Positions 33,687 through 45,418 of a DNA stretch of 64,000 nt are shown here, piece by piece. The notes below the pieces were generated by a model. The model saw nothing but the letters and a program-made list of their open reading frames with translations, did not search any database and had not been told where the DNA came from. The stretch is from Puccinellia tenuiflora (lineage: Eukaryota; Streptophyta; Magnoliopsida; Poales; Poaceae). The position numbers and the translations under genes are program-made. Where the stretch lies: NCBI GenBank assembly GCA_012064385.1, contig QRDG01000131.1, positions 1,855,820-1,919,819 on the forward strand, written 5' to 3'. Every line of letters begins with the position of its first letter. Position 1 is the stretch's first letter.

Positions 33687-36600
33687 ATCTTATGTCTCTC
33701 TTTTATTCTAAATTTTATCCTCTTCATGAAATTCATCAAGATAGAAATTATATTTACAACTTTTGGCCACATGAAGGAGAAAGCATCGCTCAAGCTTGGG
33801 GGAGGTTGAAATCTCTAATGCTTAAATGCCCCAATCATAAGCTTCCTAATGATATAATTGTTAACAATTTCTATGCGAGGTTGTTTCGTTATGATAAGGA
33901 TATGCTTGATGCCTCTTCTCTTGGATCCTTTACAAACAAGGAAGTTAATGCTAAATGGGATTTAATTGAAAGGATTTATTGCAATGCGGAAGATTGGGAG
34001 ATCAACAAAGGTAAAGAATCAGGTATAAATTATGAGTATGACTGCATTAAATTTTTCATGGAAACTGAATGTTTTAATATGCTTAGTACTCAGATTGGGC
34101 TCGATTCTCAAATTGTTGTTGATCTTTGTAAATCCTTTCCTGATCATATTAATATTCCAAAAGAAAAGTGGGACAAGTATCATGAACCATTTAAAGATGT
34201 TTGTAAAACAGATGTACTTGCTAGTAATGATATACCTGTTCAAACAGTTGAATCTGTTTTACCTGTTGTTTACTTTGAAAAACCACCATTCCCTATAAAA
34301 ATTAAAGAACACTCAATCGTGTCTAGTGTGGTTAATAAAAGTGAAAGGAAAGCTTATGAACCTGATGAACAACTTGAAATTGCCTCTCCAGTAGCTTTGG
34401 TTAAAGATCTTGTAACTGAAAACGTCGGCGGAGGTTCTATTTATTTTTGTGAAGCTGTTACTAACATTGTTAGACAAGATAAAAGTGCAAAAGTTGTTGG
34501 TACTCCTGTTGTCTCTGTCAAAATAGGTGATCATTTCTATTATGGATTATGTGATATGGGTGCAAGTGCAAGTGCTATTCCTTATACACTTTATCAAGAA
34601 ATAATGCGCGAAATTGCACCATGTGAGCTTGAGGATATTGATTTGGAAATTAAATTGGCTAATAGAGATGTCATCCACCCGGTGGGAATTGTCAGAGACG
34701 TTGAAGTCTTATGTGGTAAGGTAAAATATCCAACTGATTTCCTTGTCTTGGGGTCAGTTAAAGATAAATTTTGTCCTATCATATTTGGTAGACCTTTCTT
34801 AAACACTTGTAGTGCTGTTATAGATTTTAAGAAAGAAAAGGTTTCTGTACAATTTGCTGGAGAGCCGTATGAATTTAATTTTTCAAAGGGACCCCGACAC
34901 CTCCAAAGGGAGATCCTGTTTTTGAATTAAAAGCTCTCCCAAACACTCTCGAATATACATATTTAGATGAGAAGAAAATATATCCTGTTATTATCAATTC
35001 TAACCTTTCAGCAAAAGAAGAGGAGCGATTATTGGAGGTTCTTAGGAAACATCGAGCTGCATTGGGATATACTCTGGATGATCTTTAAGGGATTTCTCCA
35101 TCTATTTGTCAACATACAATTAATCTTGAGCCTGATGCGAAGCCCGTTGTTGATCATCAATAAAGATTGAATCCAAAGATGAAGGATGTGGTAAGAAATG
35201 AGATACTCAAGCTTCTCGATGCAGGTATAATCTATCGTATTGCTGATAGTAGATGGGTTAGTCCTGTCCATTGTGTTCCCAAAAAGGGAGGTATGACTGT
35301 TGTTGCTAATGATAATAATGAACTCATTCCTCAAAGAACAGTTGTAGGATATAGAATGTGCATTGATTATAGGAAAATTAATAAGGCTACTCGAAAAGAT
35401 CATTATCCTTTGCCTTTTATTGATAAAATGCTTGAAAGACTGTCTAAGAATTCTCACTTTTGTTTTCCTGATGGTTATTCTGGTTTCTCTCAAATTGCTG
35501 TTAAATCTGAAGATCAAGAAAAAACTACTTTTACTTGTCCTTATGGAACTTATGCCTATAGACGTATGCCTTTTGGTTTGTGTAATGCACCTGCTACTTT
35601 TCAAAGATGCATGTCTGCTATTTTTCATGGTTTTTGTGAGGAAATTGTGGAAGTTTTCATGGACGATTTCTCCGTCTATGGAACTTCTTTCGACAATTGT
35701 CTCTATAATCTTAACAAAGTTTTGCATAGATGTGACGAGACCAATCTTGTTCTCAACTGGGAGAAGTGTCACTTCATGGTAAATGAAGGCATAGTGCTTG
35801 GACATAAAATTTCTGAGAGGGGAATTGAAGTTTATAAAGCCAAAATTGAAGCAATTGAGAAGATGCCCTATCCAAAGGACATCAAAGGTATTCATAGTTT
35901 CCTTGGTCATGCTGGTTTTTATAGGAGGTTTATAAAGGATTTTTCTAAGACGTCGCGGCCTCTTACTAATCTTCTTCAAAAAGATGTTCCATATGTTTTT
36001 GATGAAGATTGTAAGGAAGCCTTCGAGGTTTTAAAAAGGGCTTTAATCACCGCTCCTATTGTCCAACCGCCTGATTGGAATTTACCCTTTGAAATTATGT
36101 GTGATGCTAGTGATTATGCTGTAGGGGCTGTCCTTGGCCAACGAATTGATAAGAAGTTGAATGTAATTCATTATGCTAGTAAAACTTTAGATAGTGCACA
36201 GAAAAATAATGCAACCACTGAAAAGGAATTTTTAGCGGTCGTTTTTGCTTGTGATAAATTTAGACAATATATTGTGGACTCTAAAGTAACTATTCATACT
36301 GATCATGCTGCAATTAAGTACCTTATGGAAAAGAAAGATGCTAAGCCTAGACTTATTAGATGGGTGCTTTTGCTGCAAGAGTTTGATTTGCATATTGTTG
36401 ATAGAAAAGGTGCAGAAAATCTTGTAGCTGATAATTTGTCTAGAATGGAAAATATTCCTCATGATCCTATCCCTGTAAATGATAGTTTCCCTTACGAACA
36501 ACTTGCCGTCGTTAAGGTAACTTCTCATGATGCTCCTTGGTATGCTGATTACGCTAATTTTATTGTCTCGAAATTTTTCCCTCCAAGTTTTACTTATGAA

Positions 36601-37874
36601 CATCAAAAGAAATTCTTCTATGACTTGAGGCATTACATTGGGATGACCCACATTTATACAAGGAGGGGGCTAATGGAATCTTGAGAAGATATATTCCTGA
36701 GCATGAACAGGAGGAGGTATTGAGGAAGTGCCACAATAGTGATTATGGAGGACATCACGCAGGTGAAAGGACTGCACATAAGGTTCTTCAATCAGGTTTT
36801 TATTGGCCTACTTTATTTAAGGATGCTAAGAAGTTTGTTTCATCTTGTGATGAGTGTCAAAGGGTTGGTAACATTAGTAGACGGAATGAAATGCCTATGA
36901 ATTATTCTCTTGTTATTGAACCTTTTGATTGTTGGGGATTTGACTTTATGGGTCCTTTTCCCACTTCCCATGGTAATACTCACATTCTTGTTGCTGTAGA
37001 TTATGTTACTAAGTGGGTAGAAGCAATACCAACTAAAAGTGCTGATCATAAGACCTCCCTAAAAATGCTTAAAGAAGTTATTTTTCCCAGGTTTTGTGTG
37101 CCTAGATATCTTATGACTGATGGAGGATCTCATTTTATTCATGGAGTTTTTAGAAAGGTTTTGGCTAAGTACGATGTTAATCACAAAGTCTCCTCTCTGT
37201 ATCATCCTCAAACTAGTGGGCAGGTTGAATTAACTAATAGAGAAATTAATCTGATCTTGCAAAAGATTGTTAACAAGTCTAGGAAAAAATGGTCTAAAAA
37301 ACTTAATGATGCTTTATGGGCTTATAGAACTGCTTATAAAAATCCTATGGGTATGTCGCCCTATAAAATGGTTTATGGGAAGGCATGTCATTTGCCTCTT
37401 GAATTGGAACATAAATCTTTTTGGGCTGTTAGACAACTTAATTCTGATCCTAATCTTGCCGGTAAAACTAGGCTGCTTAAATTGAATTCTTTGGATGAGT
37501 GGAGGAATGAGGCTTATGAGAGTGCTCGTTTGTTTAAGGAAAAAGTAAAGAGATGGCATGATAAGAGAATTTTGAAAATAGAATTTAATGTTGGTGATAA
37601 AGTGCTTTTGTATAGGTCTCATCTCAGATTTTTTGCAGGAAAATTGCTATCAAAATGGGAGGGACCATTCATCATTGAGGAAGTTTATCATTCCGGAGCT
37701 ATAAAGATCAATAATCTTGACGGAAAAAAATCTCAAGTGGTGAATGGTCAGCGACTTAAGCACTACATCTCCGGTAATCCCTTGGAAAAGGATGTTGATG
37801 TTATTCAAGTGGTTTCTCCGGAAGAACTCATCGAAATCAAATTCCGGAAGACACCAGAGTCAGAAAACGAATAG
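33687..37874 (+). pseudogene. Gypsy gag-pol polyprotein, degenerate
   Basis: Gag begins mid-domain (LMSLFYSKFYPLHEIHQDRN, GESIAQAWGRL). The aspartic protease shows LCDMGASASAIP (near 34550). RT shows YRIADSRWVSPVHCVPKKGG, CIDYRKINKAT and FMDDFSVYG (near 35660). RNase H shows DASDYAVGAVLG, TEKEFLAVVF and TDHAAIKYL. Integrase shows the HH-CC finger (DYGGHHAGERTAHK, CDECQR) and a D-D-E core (DYVTKW, MTDGGSHF, SGQVELTNRE). Lesions: a one-base loss near 34891-34896, TAA at 35086, TAA at 35161, and a one-base loss near 36638 (expected YIWDDPHLY). Because of these it cannot encode a working polyprotein. Confidence 0.9.
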
Positions 37875-38212
37875 GTAACTGTTTCGGTAAGGAAAGTGCC
37901 TCGGAAAATTCCAAAAAATTTATATTATTTATTTCTCGAAAATTAGGAAAATTCGGAGACTGGACGGAGTGCGAGGCGGTCTCCAGAGGGCAAAGGTGGC
38001 CCTCTGCCGCGGCCCCACCCCAGGCCGCGGTGGGGACCCGCCCCTGGCCCCCGGACACCGCCTCCGACTCCGCCTAGTCCCGTCGCCTTCCTTTCATTGC
38101 AAAAATTTTCGCTATATATTTCTCCGAATTTTTCGAGAAGCGTATCCAGTGTTTTCGTCGTGTTTTTCTTTCGAGTTTTCTCTTGCCAGGGTCTCGAAAA
38201 CTCTCCATCTAG

Positions 38213-38653
38213 ATGTCTTCTTGCGGATCCAGTGGGGAAGACTACGCAGCAAGGCGCCTTCATCGGATCCAACAATACATTAATCATGGGGACTTCATGA
38301 ATTGGGCGACTGATGAGGAGATCGCCGCCAGGAAGGCAGAGCTGGAGCGCAATGTGCGGGAAGAAGTGAGAAGGGAAGAGAATCCAAGGCCAGGCAACAC
38401 CACTTTTGTGGGATCGATTAACCCTCGACGTGCTTATTCTCATAATGTTCCAGGGGCAGTGCTGCAGCAGGACCCCCATATTGCTCCATTGCTGTCGGAA
38501 GCGCATAGAGTGGCTGATCAGTTCTGCGAGTAGTTCCGTTGCTTGAAAGCGGAAATTGCAATACTAGAGGCAGAGAATTTGGAGCTTCACCGACGTCTTC
38601 AGTATTTCTTGACACCTCTAGCCGTGGTACCGCCATCTCCACCGCGGGAATAA
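38213..38653 (+). pseudogene. Extra ORF downstream of Gypsy pol, one internal stop
   Basis: Starts MSSCGSSGEDYAARRLHRIQ and runs 106 codons to TAG at 38531. It continues in the same frame for 39 more codons (FRCLKAEIAILEAENLELHR to PPSPPRE) and ends TAA at 38653. The sense-strand position is about 340 bp after integrase. The protein is highly charged, and the C-terminal part has a short leucine heptad coiled coil. There is no transmembrane segment, so it does not look like an envelope protein. A downstream ORF is typical of the Athila group, but this one's function is not known. Confidence 0.6.
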
Positions 38654-40267
38654 ACTCGAGCATCATGGGTAACGGCACTCCCTTGGCTTGTTCCAAGCTT
38701 GGGGGAGTGCCCCGGTATCTTTATCTTCTGTCTTCTATTTTTCGTAGTCATGTGAGTCGTATCATGAGTAGAGAAGTTATCTTGTAGTATGGTTTTGCAT
38801 TGTGTCTTGTCACTCCTTGTGAGTCCTTTGTATCCGTTGGTGTGTGGTTTTCTATAATGGAATATAAATGAGAATCCTTTATTCTTCTGCACTTTATATT
38901 TTATTATGGCAATCTCTCTCATCTATTGATCTCGTGGTAAGTGATGATTTGACATTGGGTGAATGAGTAGGGAAGAAGAATTTGATTGCAAATACACTAT
39001 CTTGTATGTCTTACATGCTTGTGAACCTTCTAGCTCATACACCTTTGTATTAGATTTATTTCTGACAGTGATTATAAGCTTTATGTTGCATGTTTGACAT
39101 ATTGTTTTTGATAGCATAGTTGATTTACATACTCTCAACACTGTATGTTTGCTATAAAGCCTTTCTAGCCTAAAGCCCTGTACTGAGTGTATGGTTCACT
39201 CGTGCATCCATTCCCCAAAGCCAAACTTTCTTGCCAGCCGTGTCCACCATATCTACCTATGCATGGTATTTCTTGCCATTCCAAGTAAATTTGTCATGTG
39301 CTACCTTTAAAAAATTCAAAATATTCCACTTTGTGCCTCTGTTTTTAAGCTCATGAGGGAGCAGTGGAGAGCTAGATATAACTTGTGACGAGCAAGGTCA
39401 TTTCCCCCATTTCAGCTAGTGTCGACGGATTACGTCTTCACTTGAATCAACCCGAGAGCAGCTTAAGCAAAATATAAATATAACTAACCATTCTCCTCCG
39501 CGCAATGCAAATCTGAGAAATCAACTCAAACATTGGACAGTGGTGAAACCAAGGAGAAAGAGGAGCGTACTGGCTCCTCTAAAAACCAGCTGCTCTCACA
39601 AGTCTAAAAGCCTTTCTTGTTACGGGGGGCTAGATAGCTTCTCTGTTGTGAAATCGTTGACGAAAGCATGCACCCCTCAAAATTGTTTTGCTTATGTTTT
39701 AAAACTTAAAAAGCTCTAGCACATGACTAATCCCTGCTTCCCTCTGCGAAGGGCCTCTCTATTATTTATTGTTGAGTCAGTTCACCCACTTCCTCTATCT
39801 TCTACAAGCAAACCCACAGTGTTGAATTATGATGTTAAGCAATTATGATATCTACATATGTCTTTTATGTCTCATGATAGTTATTCATTTTTCTTATGTC
39901 AGTTATAACTCTTTTGTTATAAGGATACAGCTTTGACCATTTGCAACTCGTGGAAAGATGACCTAATGGTTGAAGCATTTAAATGAATCTTTCTTGAAAT
40001 GTGGGCTGAAAAGTATAATTGTTTCTTAAGCAGAGTCTCGGCTTGTCATTGCTTAATAAGTTTCTGTCCTACTTCACCTTAACATGTTGTAGTTACATTA
40101 CTTGTCTTCGAGAAGCTTTATGAGAGAAAGGTTGTTGTTTAAGATATATTTGTGGTTGTTGAGTAAATACTGATGCTTCATGTTCGTATTCTTTATTTAT
40201 GACACTTCACTATAAACCTGTGGTCATGTTTACCGAGTTCAGTTTTCGCTTGAGGACAAGCGGAGCT
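38654..40267. other. Gypsy 3' noncoding region
   Basis: 1.6 kb without a supported ORF. A second AAGCTTGGGGGAG at 38696 lies just after the extra ORF and duplicates the tract used before the 3' LTR. It is otherwise T-rich unique element sequence. Confidence 0.6.
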
Positions 40268-40281
40268 AAGCTTGGGGGAGT
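40268..40281 (+). other. Polypurine tract
   Basis: AAGCTTGGGGGAGT immediately before the LTR start TGATACG at 40282: the expected primer for plus-strand synthesis. Confidence 0.85.
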
Positions 40282-41792
40282 TGATACGTCCATTTTGCAT
40301 CACTATTTTACATCACAATTTATCTTTATTCATTGATATATTTCATATTATGATGCAATACTTATGTTATTTTATCCCATTTTGCATGTTTGGCAATTAT
40401 TGGAGATGCATCCATCGGAGCCTGGAATCAGCTGGAAAAGTACCTGTCAAGACACCTGACTTCGGAAGCCCCAAAAATTCTAGGAAAATTTAGAGCATAT
40501 TATTTTGGGAATTAAGTCACGGAGCCAGAAGGGGGCGAAGAGGCGAGCAACATGGGGCAGAGGCGACCCCCTGCCGCGGGCCCACCTAGGGCCGTGGCAG
40601 GGGCCCGCCCCTGGTCCCTGTGGCCCCTCTCCATCTCCCCTTCGGCGTATTATTGACCCTTGACCTAAAAACATCGGGGGCATCGACGAGGAATTTTTTC
40701 CGCCGCCTCCACGAGGCGGAAACTAGACAGAGAGAAGAAGAGCTCCGGCAGGGAGAAATCTACCAGGGAATTTCCCTCCCGAAGGGGGGAATCACTCCCA
40801 CCGTCATCGCCATCACGCCGGGCATCATCGGGATCATCATCAACACCATCTCCATCATCAGCACCATCATCACCGTCACTGTCCCATCTCATCCCGCTGT
40901 AGCAATCGTCATTGTTTTGTTATTAGTTCATTGGAATCGTATCCCGGGTATTGATTACCACTAGTAGTTGATGCTTGAGAGTTTTATCGGTGAATTATCT
41001 TTATGATCAGATTGTTAACCCTTATTCATATCACCTCTGATCATGATCTATATGATGTCTTGTGAGTAGTTTGTTTGGTTCTTGAGGACATGGGGAAAGC
41101 CTAGTTGCTAGTAATTGCATAATGTTGAGTAATATTTAATGGTTTGATTTATGTTGTGGTGTTATTCCTCTAGTGTTATTGTGTGAACGTAGACTATATG
41201 ATACTTCACCTTTCAAAGGGCCTAGGGGAATGCATGGTGTATTTAGTTTGCTTATGGTAGGGTTGCAGGAGTGACAGAAACCTAAACCCCAATTTGTGAA
41301 CTAGTGCACTAGGGATTGTAGGATCTCGGAGTTTAAGGCTGTGGTTAGGTTTTTATCTTAATTAATTTCTTGTAGTTGTGGATGCTTGCAAGGGGTTTAA
41401 TCACAAGTATGTATTTGTCGAAGTAAGGGCGGTGCATTAACATAGGTCTATCCACACAGCACTTTATCAAAACATTGAAGGTTAATCACCGGCATGCAAT
41501 GAAACTGGCTAGGCAGAAACTCCCATGTGTCCTCGAGAACGTTTTAATCATCATAAGTAACACAACCGGCTTGTCCTTTGAGCTTAAAAGGATTGGGCTA
41601 CTTGCTGCAATTATTGTAGCACTCTTTTATTTACTTGTTCTTTATATCAAAACTCCAAAAACATTTCTCTTTTAGTGCTTGCAGTGAAACCTTGCTGAAA
41701 TCTACTTGTCAACACCTTCTGCTCCTCGTTGGGTTCGACACTCTTACTTATCGAAAGGACTACGATAGATCCCCTATACTTGTGGGTCATCA
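40282..41792 (+). repeat. Right (3') LTR of Gypsy element
   Basis: 1511 bp, TGATACGTCC to GTGGGTCATCA, TG...CA ends. Followed directly by CACTA-2 coding sequence. It includes GC-rich sequence near 40550-40690 and the conserved end GGTTCGACACTCTTACTTAT. Confidence 0.9.
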
Positions 41793-42660
41793 CGGTGTTG
41801 GCCTTGGCATCGAGCCTGGAAGCTTGATGTTGTTCTTGTCCCATAGAATGATACCGCCCAGTACTTCTCCGAGTGTCCTCTCACCTTCAGGTCCAGGGAT
41901 GTCAAGCTCCATTGAGTCAAACCCCATTACGATTTCATCCACCCCGACTTTAGCATAGCCAGCTGGAATCTCATGGCCATGCCAACGTGCCTCAGGTGTA
42001 CAAGGTAAAGCACATCCGACCGCCACCTTCAGGGATATGTTCTTCACCTTCTGATAGTGCTCACAAGATATCTGCTCCTTGGTTCCATCCACGGGGTACC
42101 CGGGACCGCCATCTATCATCCGTGCACCGTCAGACGGGACCTCTGATTCAGCCACGCTGCTTCTCCGTAGAGATGGGCCGGCGGTAATATCGAGTGCAGG
42201 ATCTTGTAGGCGCTCTCCTCTAAGTTCATCAACCTGCTGCTGCTGCTTGTCAATTCTTGCTAGCAACTGGTTGAACATGTCTCCCTCCTCCTCCTCCCGT
42301 CACTTCTTTGCTCTTGATCGGCTTCTATAAGTATCTTTGTCTTTGGGAAACCCAATCTCCCAGGGATAACTAAGGACAAGGCCTCGTGTTCGTCCTCCGT
42401 GTTCGTCATTCCCGAGGACCTTTGTCAGCAAGTCTTTCTCTCTATCGGGACGGAACTTTGTTTTCCCCTCTTTAATTTCATTCACCACTTTCAGCCATGT
42501 CTCCATGGGTACCTTAATCCCGTCACTGCAAATAAGGTCCCCTGTCTCATCGTCATACTCACTCCCATGCGTAAGGAAAAAATTTCTTGCCCTCAAATCC
42601 CATTCGTCACGAATTGGTTCGGGGGTGGCTCTTACGAAACCCTAGCTAGTCCCCATCTCT
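41793..42660 (-). pseudogene. CACTA-2 second gene, central exon
   Basis: Minus-strand frames RARNFFLTHGSEYDDETGDL to GFPKDKDTYRSRSRAKK (42596-42300) and MFNQLLARIDKQQQQVDELR to KLPGSMPRPTP (42278-41793). They align with WTERSRNWFYGHGGTLDAEG and its continuation in the first CACTA, up to LPNWPPPPPHH. The Gypsy LTR begins exactly where the Pro-rich repeat would start. A frame change near 42290 separates the two pieces. Confidence 0.8.
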
Positions 42661-42700
42661 CATATCCCTCGCCTACACCGTTGTCATCGTCGGACGCCGA

Positions 42701-43415
42701 CACCTAAAGCCAACTAGGAGGACGATGTCGACAAGATCTCGTCCCCTTTCTTTTGCTGACACCTACAACCAAGCGTGCCTTGCGGCCCTGGACGACGTCA
42801 CGTATGGCGGAGCTTAGACATCAGGACAGCAACACCGAAACCCGTTTGGTGGTGTCATGATTGATAACAGGTGCAGGTTGTGGTGAGAGGATCAACATTG
42901 GAGACGCTAGCCATGACGGCGAGCACATATTCACATACAATAGTGTTCGTTTTGGAGGAGTCAGGGCGGTACACATGACTTTGTCGACTTCAATATATGT
43001 GACCATACCCCCATCGAATATTTTTTGGGAGGGGGGGGGGGGGGGGGAGGCCGGCATCCGGGGCGCCTGCTGGAGACGCCCATACCGGTCCTCTTTCCGT
43101 GAATTCCGTAAGACTGCTATACATATAGACAACTGTCTAAACAGACATTTTCTTATACACTCTCGGTTTTCCAGTAGCTATATGCAGAACATTTTATGGC
43201 TATCAATTCAACACTCTATATTACCTCACCTACTATGAGAAAAGACGGAGAACATACAACGAGTTTATACATTCTCTCACCTACCATTGAGCAAACTACG
43301 TAGATTCTTCTATGTATTGTAGTAGTTTTAAAATTGGCTGATGACATGGCTAATTTTTCCAACAAGCTAAACAACAACGAGATTCCCCTTAGAGCATGCA
43401 CGATAAGTGACATAA
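42701..43415. other. Unassigned segment with G-run
   Basis: No gene is assigned. A plus-strand stretch (FADTYNQACLAALDDVTYGG near 42750; INIGDASHDGEHIFTYNSVR near 42891) reads like a broken coding fragment. A run of G near 43028-43048 is low complexity. Confidence 0.35.
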
Positions 43416-45110
43416 GAGCATCTCCACCGGCATCCCTAATCACCCTTAAGACCTATTGGGGGTCCGGACATAGAAAACGGCCACAACGGCACCACCGGGT
43501 GTCTGGACCGATCCCAAATATATCCGGCACCCCCCGAGCCACCCTCCAAACTTTGGGGCCTACTTGGGGGTGCTGCCAGACAATGCCCGGACATGGCCTC
43601 GACAGGTGGGCCCCCCTTGTCATTGACACAAAAGGGCAAATGCGATTCATGGCGCTGTGCAGGAGGCCGTTCCACCCACGTAATGGCGCACACTTCACAT
43701 GACGATTCCCCAGGCAACGCGACGGGACGGTGGTGCACTTGCCGCACGGGCGTCACATTGAGACCGACGTCAGTCCACGTGTCAGCGTAGAGGCTTCACC
43801 ACACGTTGCATTAAAGCCAGTGAAACGCCCCTCGGCCTACCCCGGGCGATAAAGGGCTTCGCACGGCACCTCGCTGTGCACATTCACCTCGCCCTTGCCC
43901 TCCATCCGTGCACACCTCGCGCTCCTCGTCGTTCATCCCAATTGCGAACAACTACGAACCATCTGGCTTGGCATACCGTGGAGGCCACAATATCAACCCC
44001 GACGACGCATGCGAGCTCCACCGGTACGGGCATTCATCCCTCCGGACAGTTGCCTACCCAAGGAGTGGACCGTATCCGCCGGTAGCCTCCCCGCACCTCC
44101 AATTTCGAAAACGACGGAGCAGCTCCGGCGCCACATTGCCCGCTGCCAGAGTTGGACATCGAGGAAGGAGCGAGGCCTCCCCGAGAACAACGACAATGAC
44201 TGGGCCAGGTATCTCCAACGTTTCGATTCTGAACAGGAGGGCGTCCTCACCACCGTCGACGGCCGCTGGCGTCCACACGGTAGAACGCGTACGCGTGGCA
44301 CCACTGGTGGGATGCAACTAGCCACACGGTGGCCAGCGCAATCAAAGCCGCCAACCGGCATGGCGCAACAGGCAGTCGGAATCCCACTCCGGATGCTACC
44401 ACCGGTGCGGTGTGGTGCCTACCGCCCGGTGAAGAAGGAGTGTGATTGCGACCGCGTGGAGGTGGATGCGGTGATGTCATTATCCATGATGTAGAGCTGG
44501 TTCGCAGCTCGCCACCATGAGGTGGCCCGGTGATCTGCGAGTTCGGGCCACGACACTCCCCACCGCGCGGCCGCCTCTTCATTTGCCTTCGCCACTCAGA
44601 GCCACACATGAAGGAGGAGCCGTAAGAGGTGGTTCCGGCGGGCAACCATGTGTCATCACTGCCACCGGCTTCAATGCAGCGATCACCGACTCGGTCGCCC
44701 AGATCGAGAGGTATTCCCTCGTCTACCTTGCGGGCATGGCGAACTAGGCGCAGATGACGTCCTTCTCCTCGTCCGGGCCTCCACCTCCCGTGCTCCTCGG
44801 GACAGGGCCTCCACCTCTCGTGTGCCTCGGGACAGCGCCTCCACCTCCCGTGTTGTGGCCTCCTTGTACGTCATGATCCTCGACGACGACAACAACATCG
44901 ACTGGGAGGAGTTCAAGAACGAGGAGTAGGGTTAGGGTTAGGCCGTCCCAGTACAATTTCAAAATATGTAAATATCAACAATCTTTTAATGATTTGGATT
45001 CGATCAAATTGTTTTTTATTTGATTTGGGAGGAGGCCGCACCCCCATTGTGTCGGACACGTGTCCGACACCACCAAAAGTGAACTCAATTAGGGCGTGTC
45101 AAACACATTT
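43416..45110. mobile_element. Candidate Harbinger-type element, left end only
   Basis: TAA (43413-43415) followed by GAGCATCTCCACCGGC is the complement of the GGAGATGCTC-TTA end seen at 55771-55784 and 59581-59593. A GC-rich body follows with several broken frames, for example PVKKECDCDRVEVDAV near 44425 and VMILDDDNNIDWEEFKNEE ending at 44929. No transposase domain and no right terminal repeat were found, so it is truncated or misassigned. Confidence 0.4.
45049..45070. other. 22-bp perfect palindrome with CACGTG core
   Basis: Half-site GTGTCGGACAC followed by its complement. CACGTG is a G-box core, and the site lies about 350 bp before the candidate gene at 45419. Chance or transposon origin is possible. 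Confidence 0.4.
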
Positions 45111-45418
45111 TGAGGGGTGCAGTAATATTACATCTATGTGAGTTGGAAGAGAGAAGAGAAGAGCTGTATTTATGATAAAAGCCAGTTGCAGCACAAGCTT
45201 CATGAAATTATGTGAGAGTGTATGATGGATTATGTATTAATAAAGTAGTACTACTCCATGTTAGCTAACTATAATTACATGTGACATAACAACAAGCCGT
45301 AGCCTCCAACGGTTGGCTCTATTATTGTACTTCCACTTAGGGTTCTTGGAGTAGCGTATAAAGTTAAAACTCTCCTTCACTACAGCCACACAACAGTGCT
45401 GTTCCTCTGCCTCCTCCG

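Larger units (their letters stand above)
32325..41792 (+). mobile_element. Gypsy (Athila/Sabrina-like) element with inverted left LTR
   Basis: The right LTR (40282-41792) is in the same orientation as the coding region and follows a polypurine tract. The left LTR-like copy (32325-33686) is in the opposite orientation. Its TGATACG terminus abuts gag at 33686/33687, and its other end is truncated by about 110 bp. The primer-binding site, leader and N-terminal gag are missing. There is no target duplication. Pol order is PR, RT, RNase H, INT, which places it in Ty3/Gypsy. The clade is assigned from the downstream ORF, the long 3' region and the AAGCTTGGGGGAG tract; the family name is inference. 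Confidence 0.85.
30173..42700 (-). mobile_element. Second CACTA element, minus strand, truncated and split by Gypsy
   Basis: The element's 3' end is at the left: CACTAGTGGGG at 30173, subterminal GGTT/CCGGGAC motifs to about 30380, then the second-gene exons running leftward from about 42650. The copy B empty site reads GTGTACACTGTACACTTACC near 53181, giving a TAC target. The right end, with transposase and terminal repeat, was not found, so the 5' half is deleted. The right limit at about 42700 is where coding similarity stops. A Gypsy element occupies 32325-41792. Confidence 0.8.

Noticed and set aside
35029..35979. 316-codon minus-strand ORF across the Gypsy RT
   Set aside because: Antisense to the conserved reverse transcriptase; no family resemblance.
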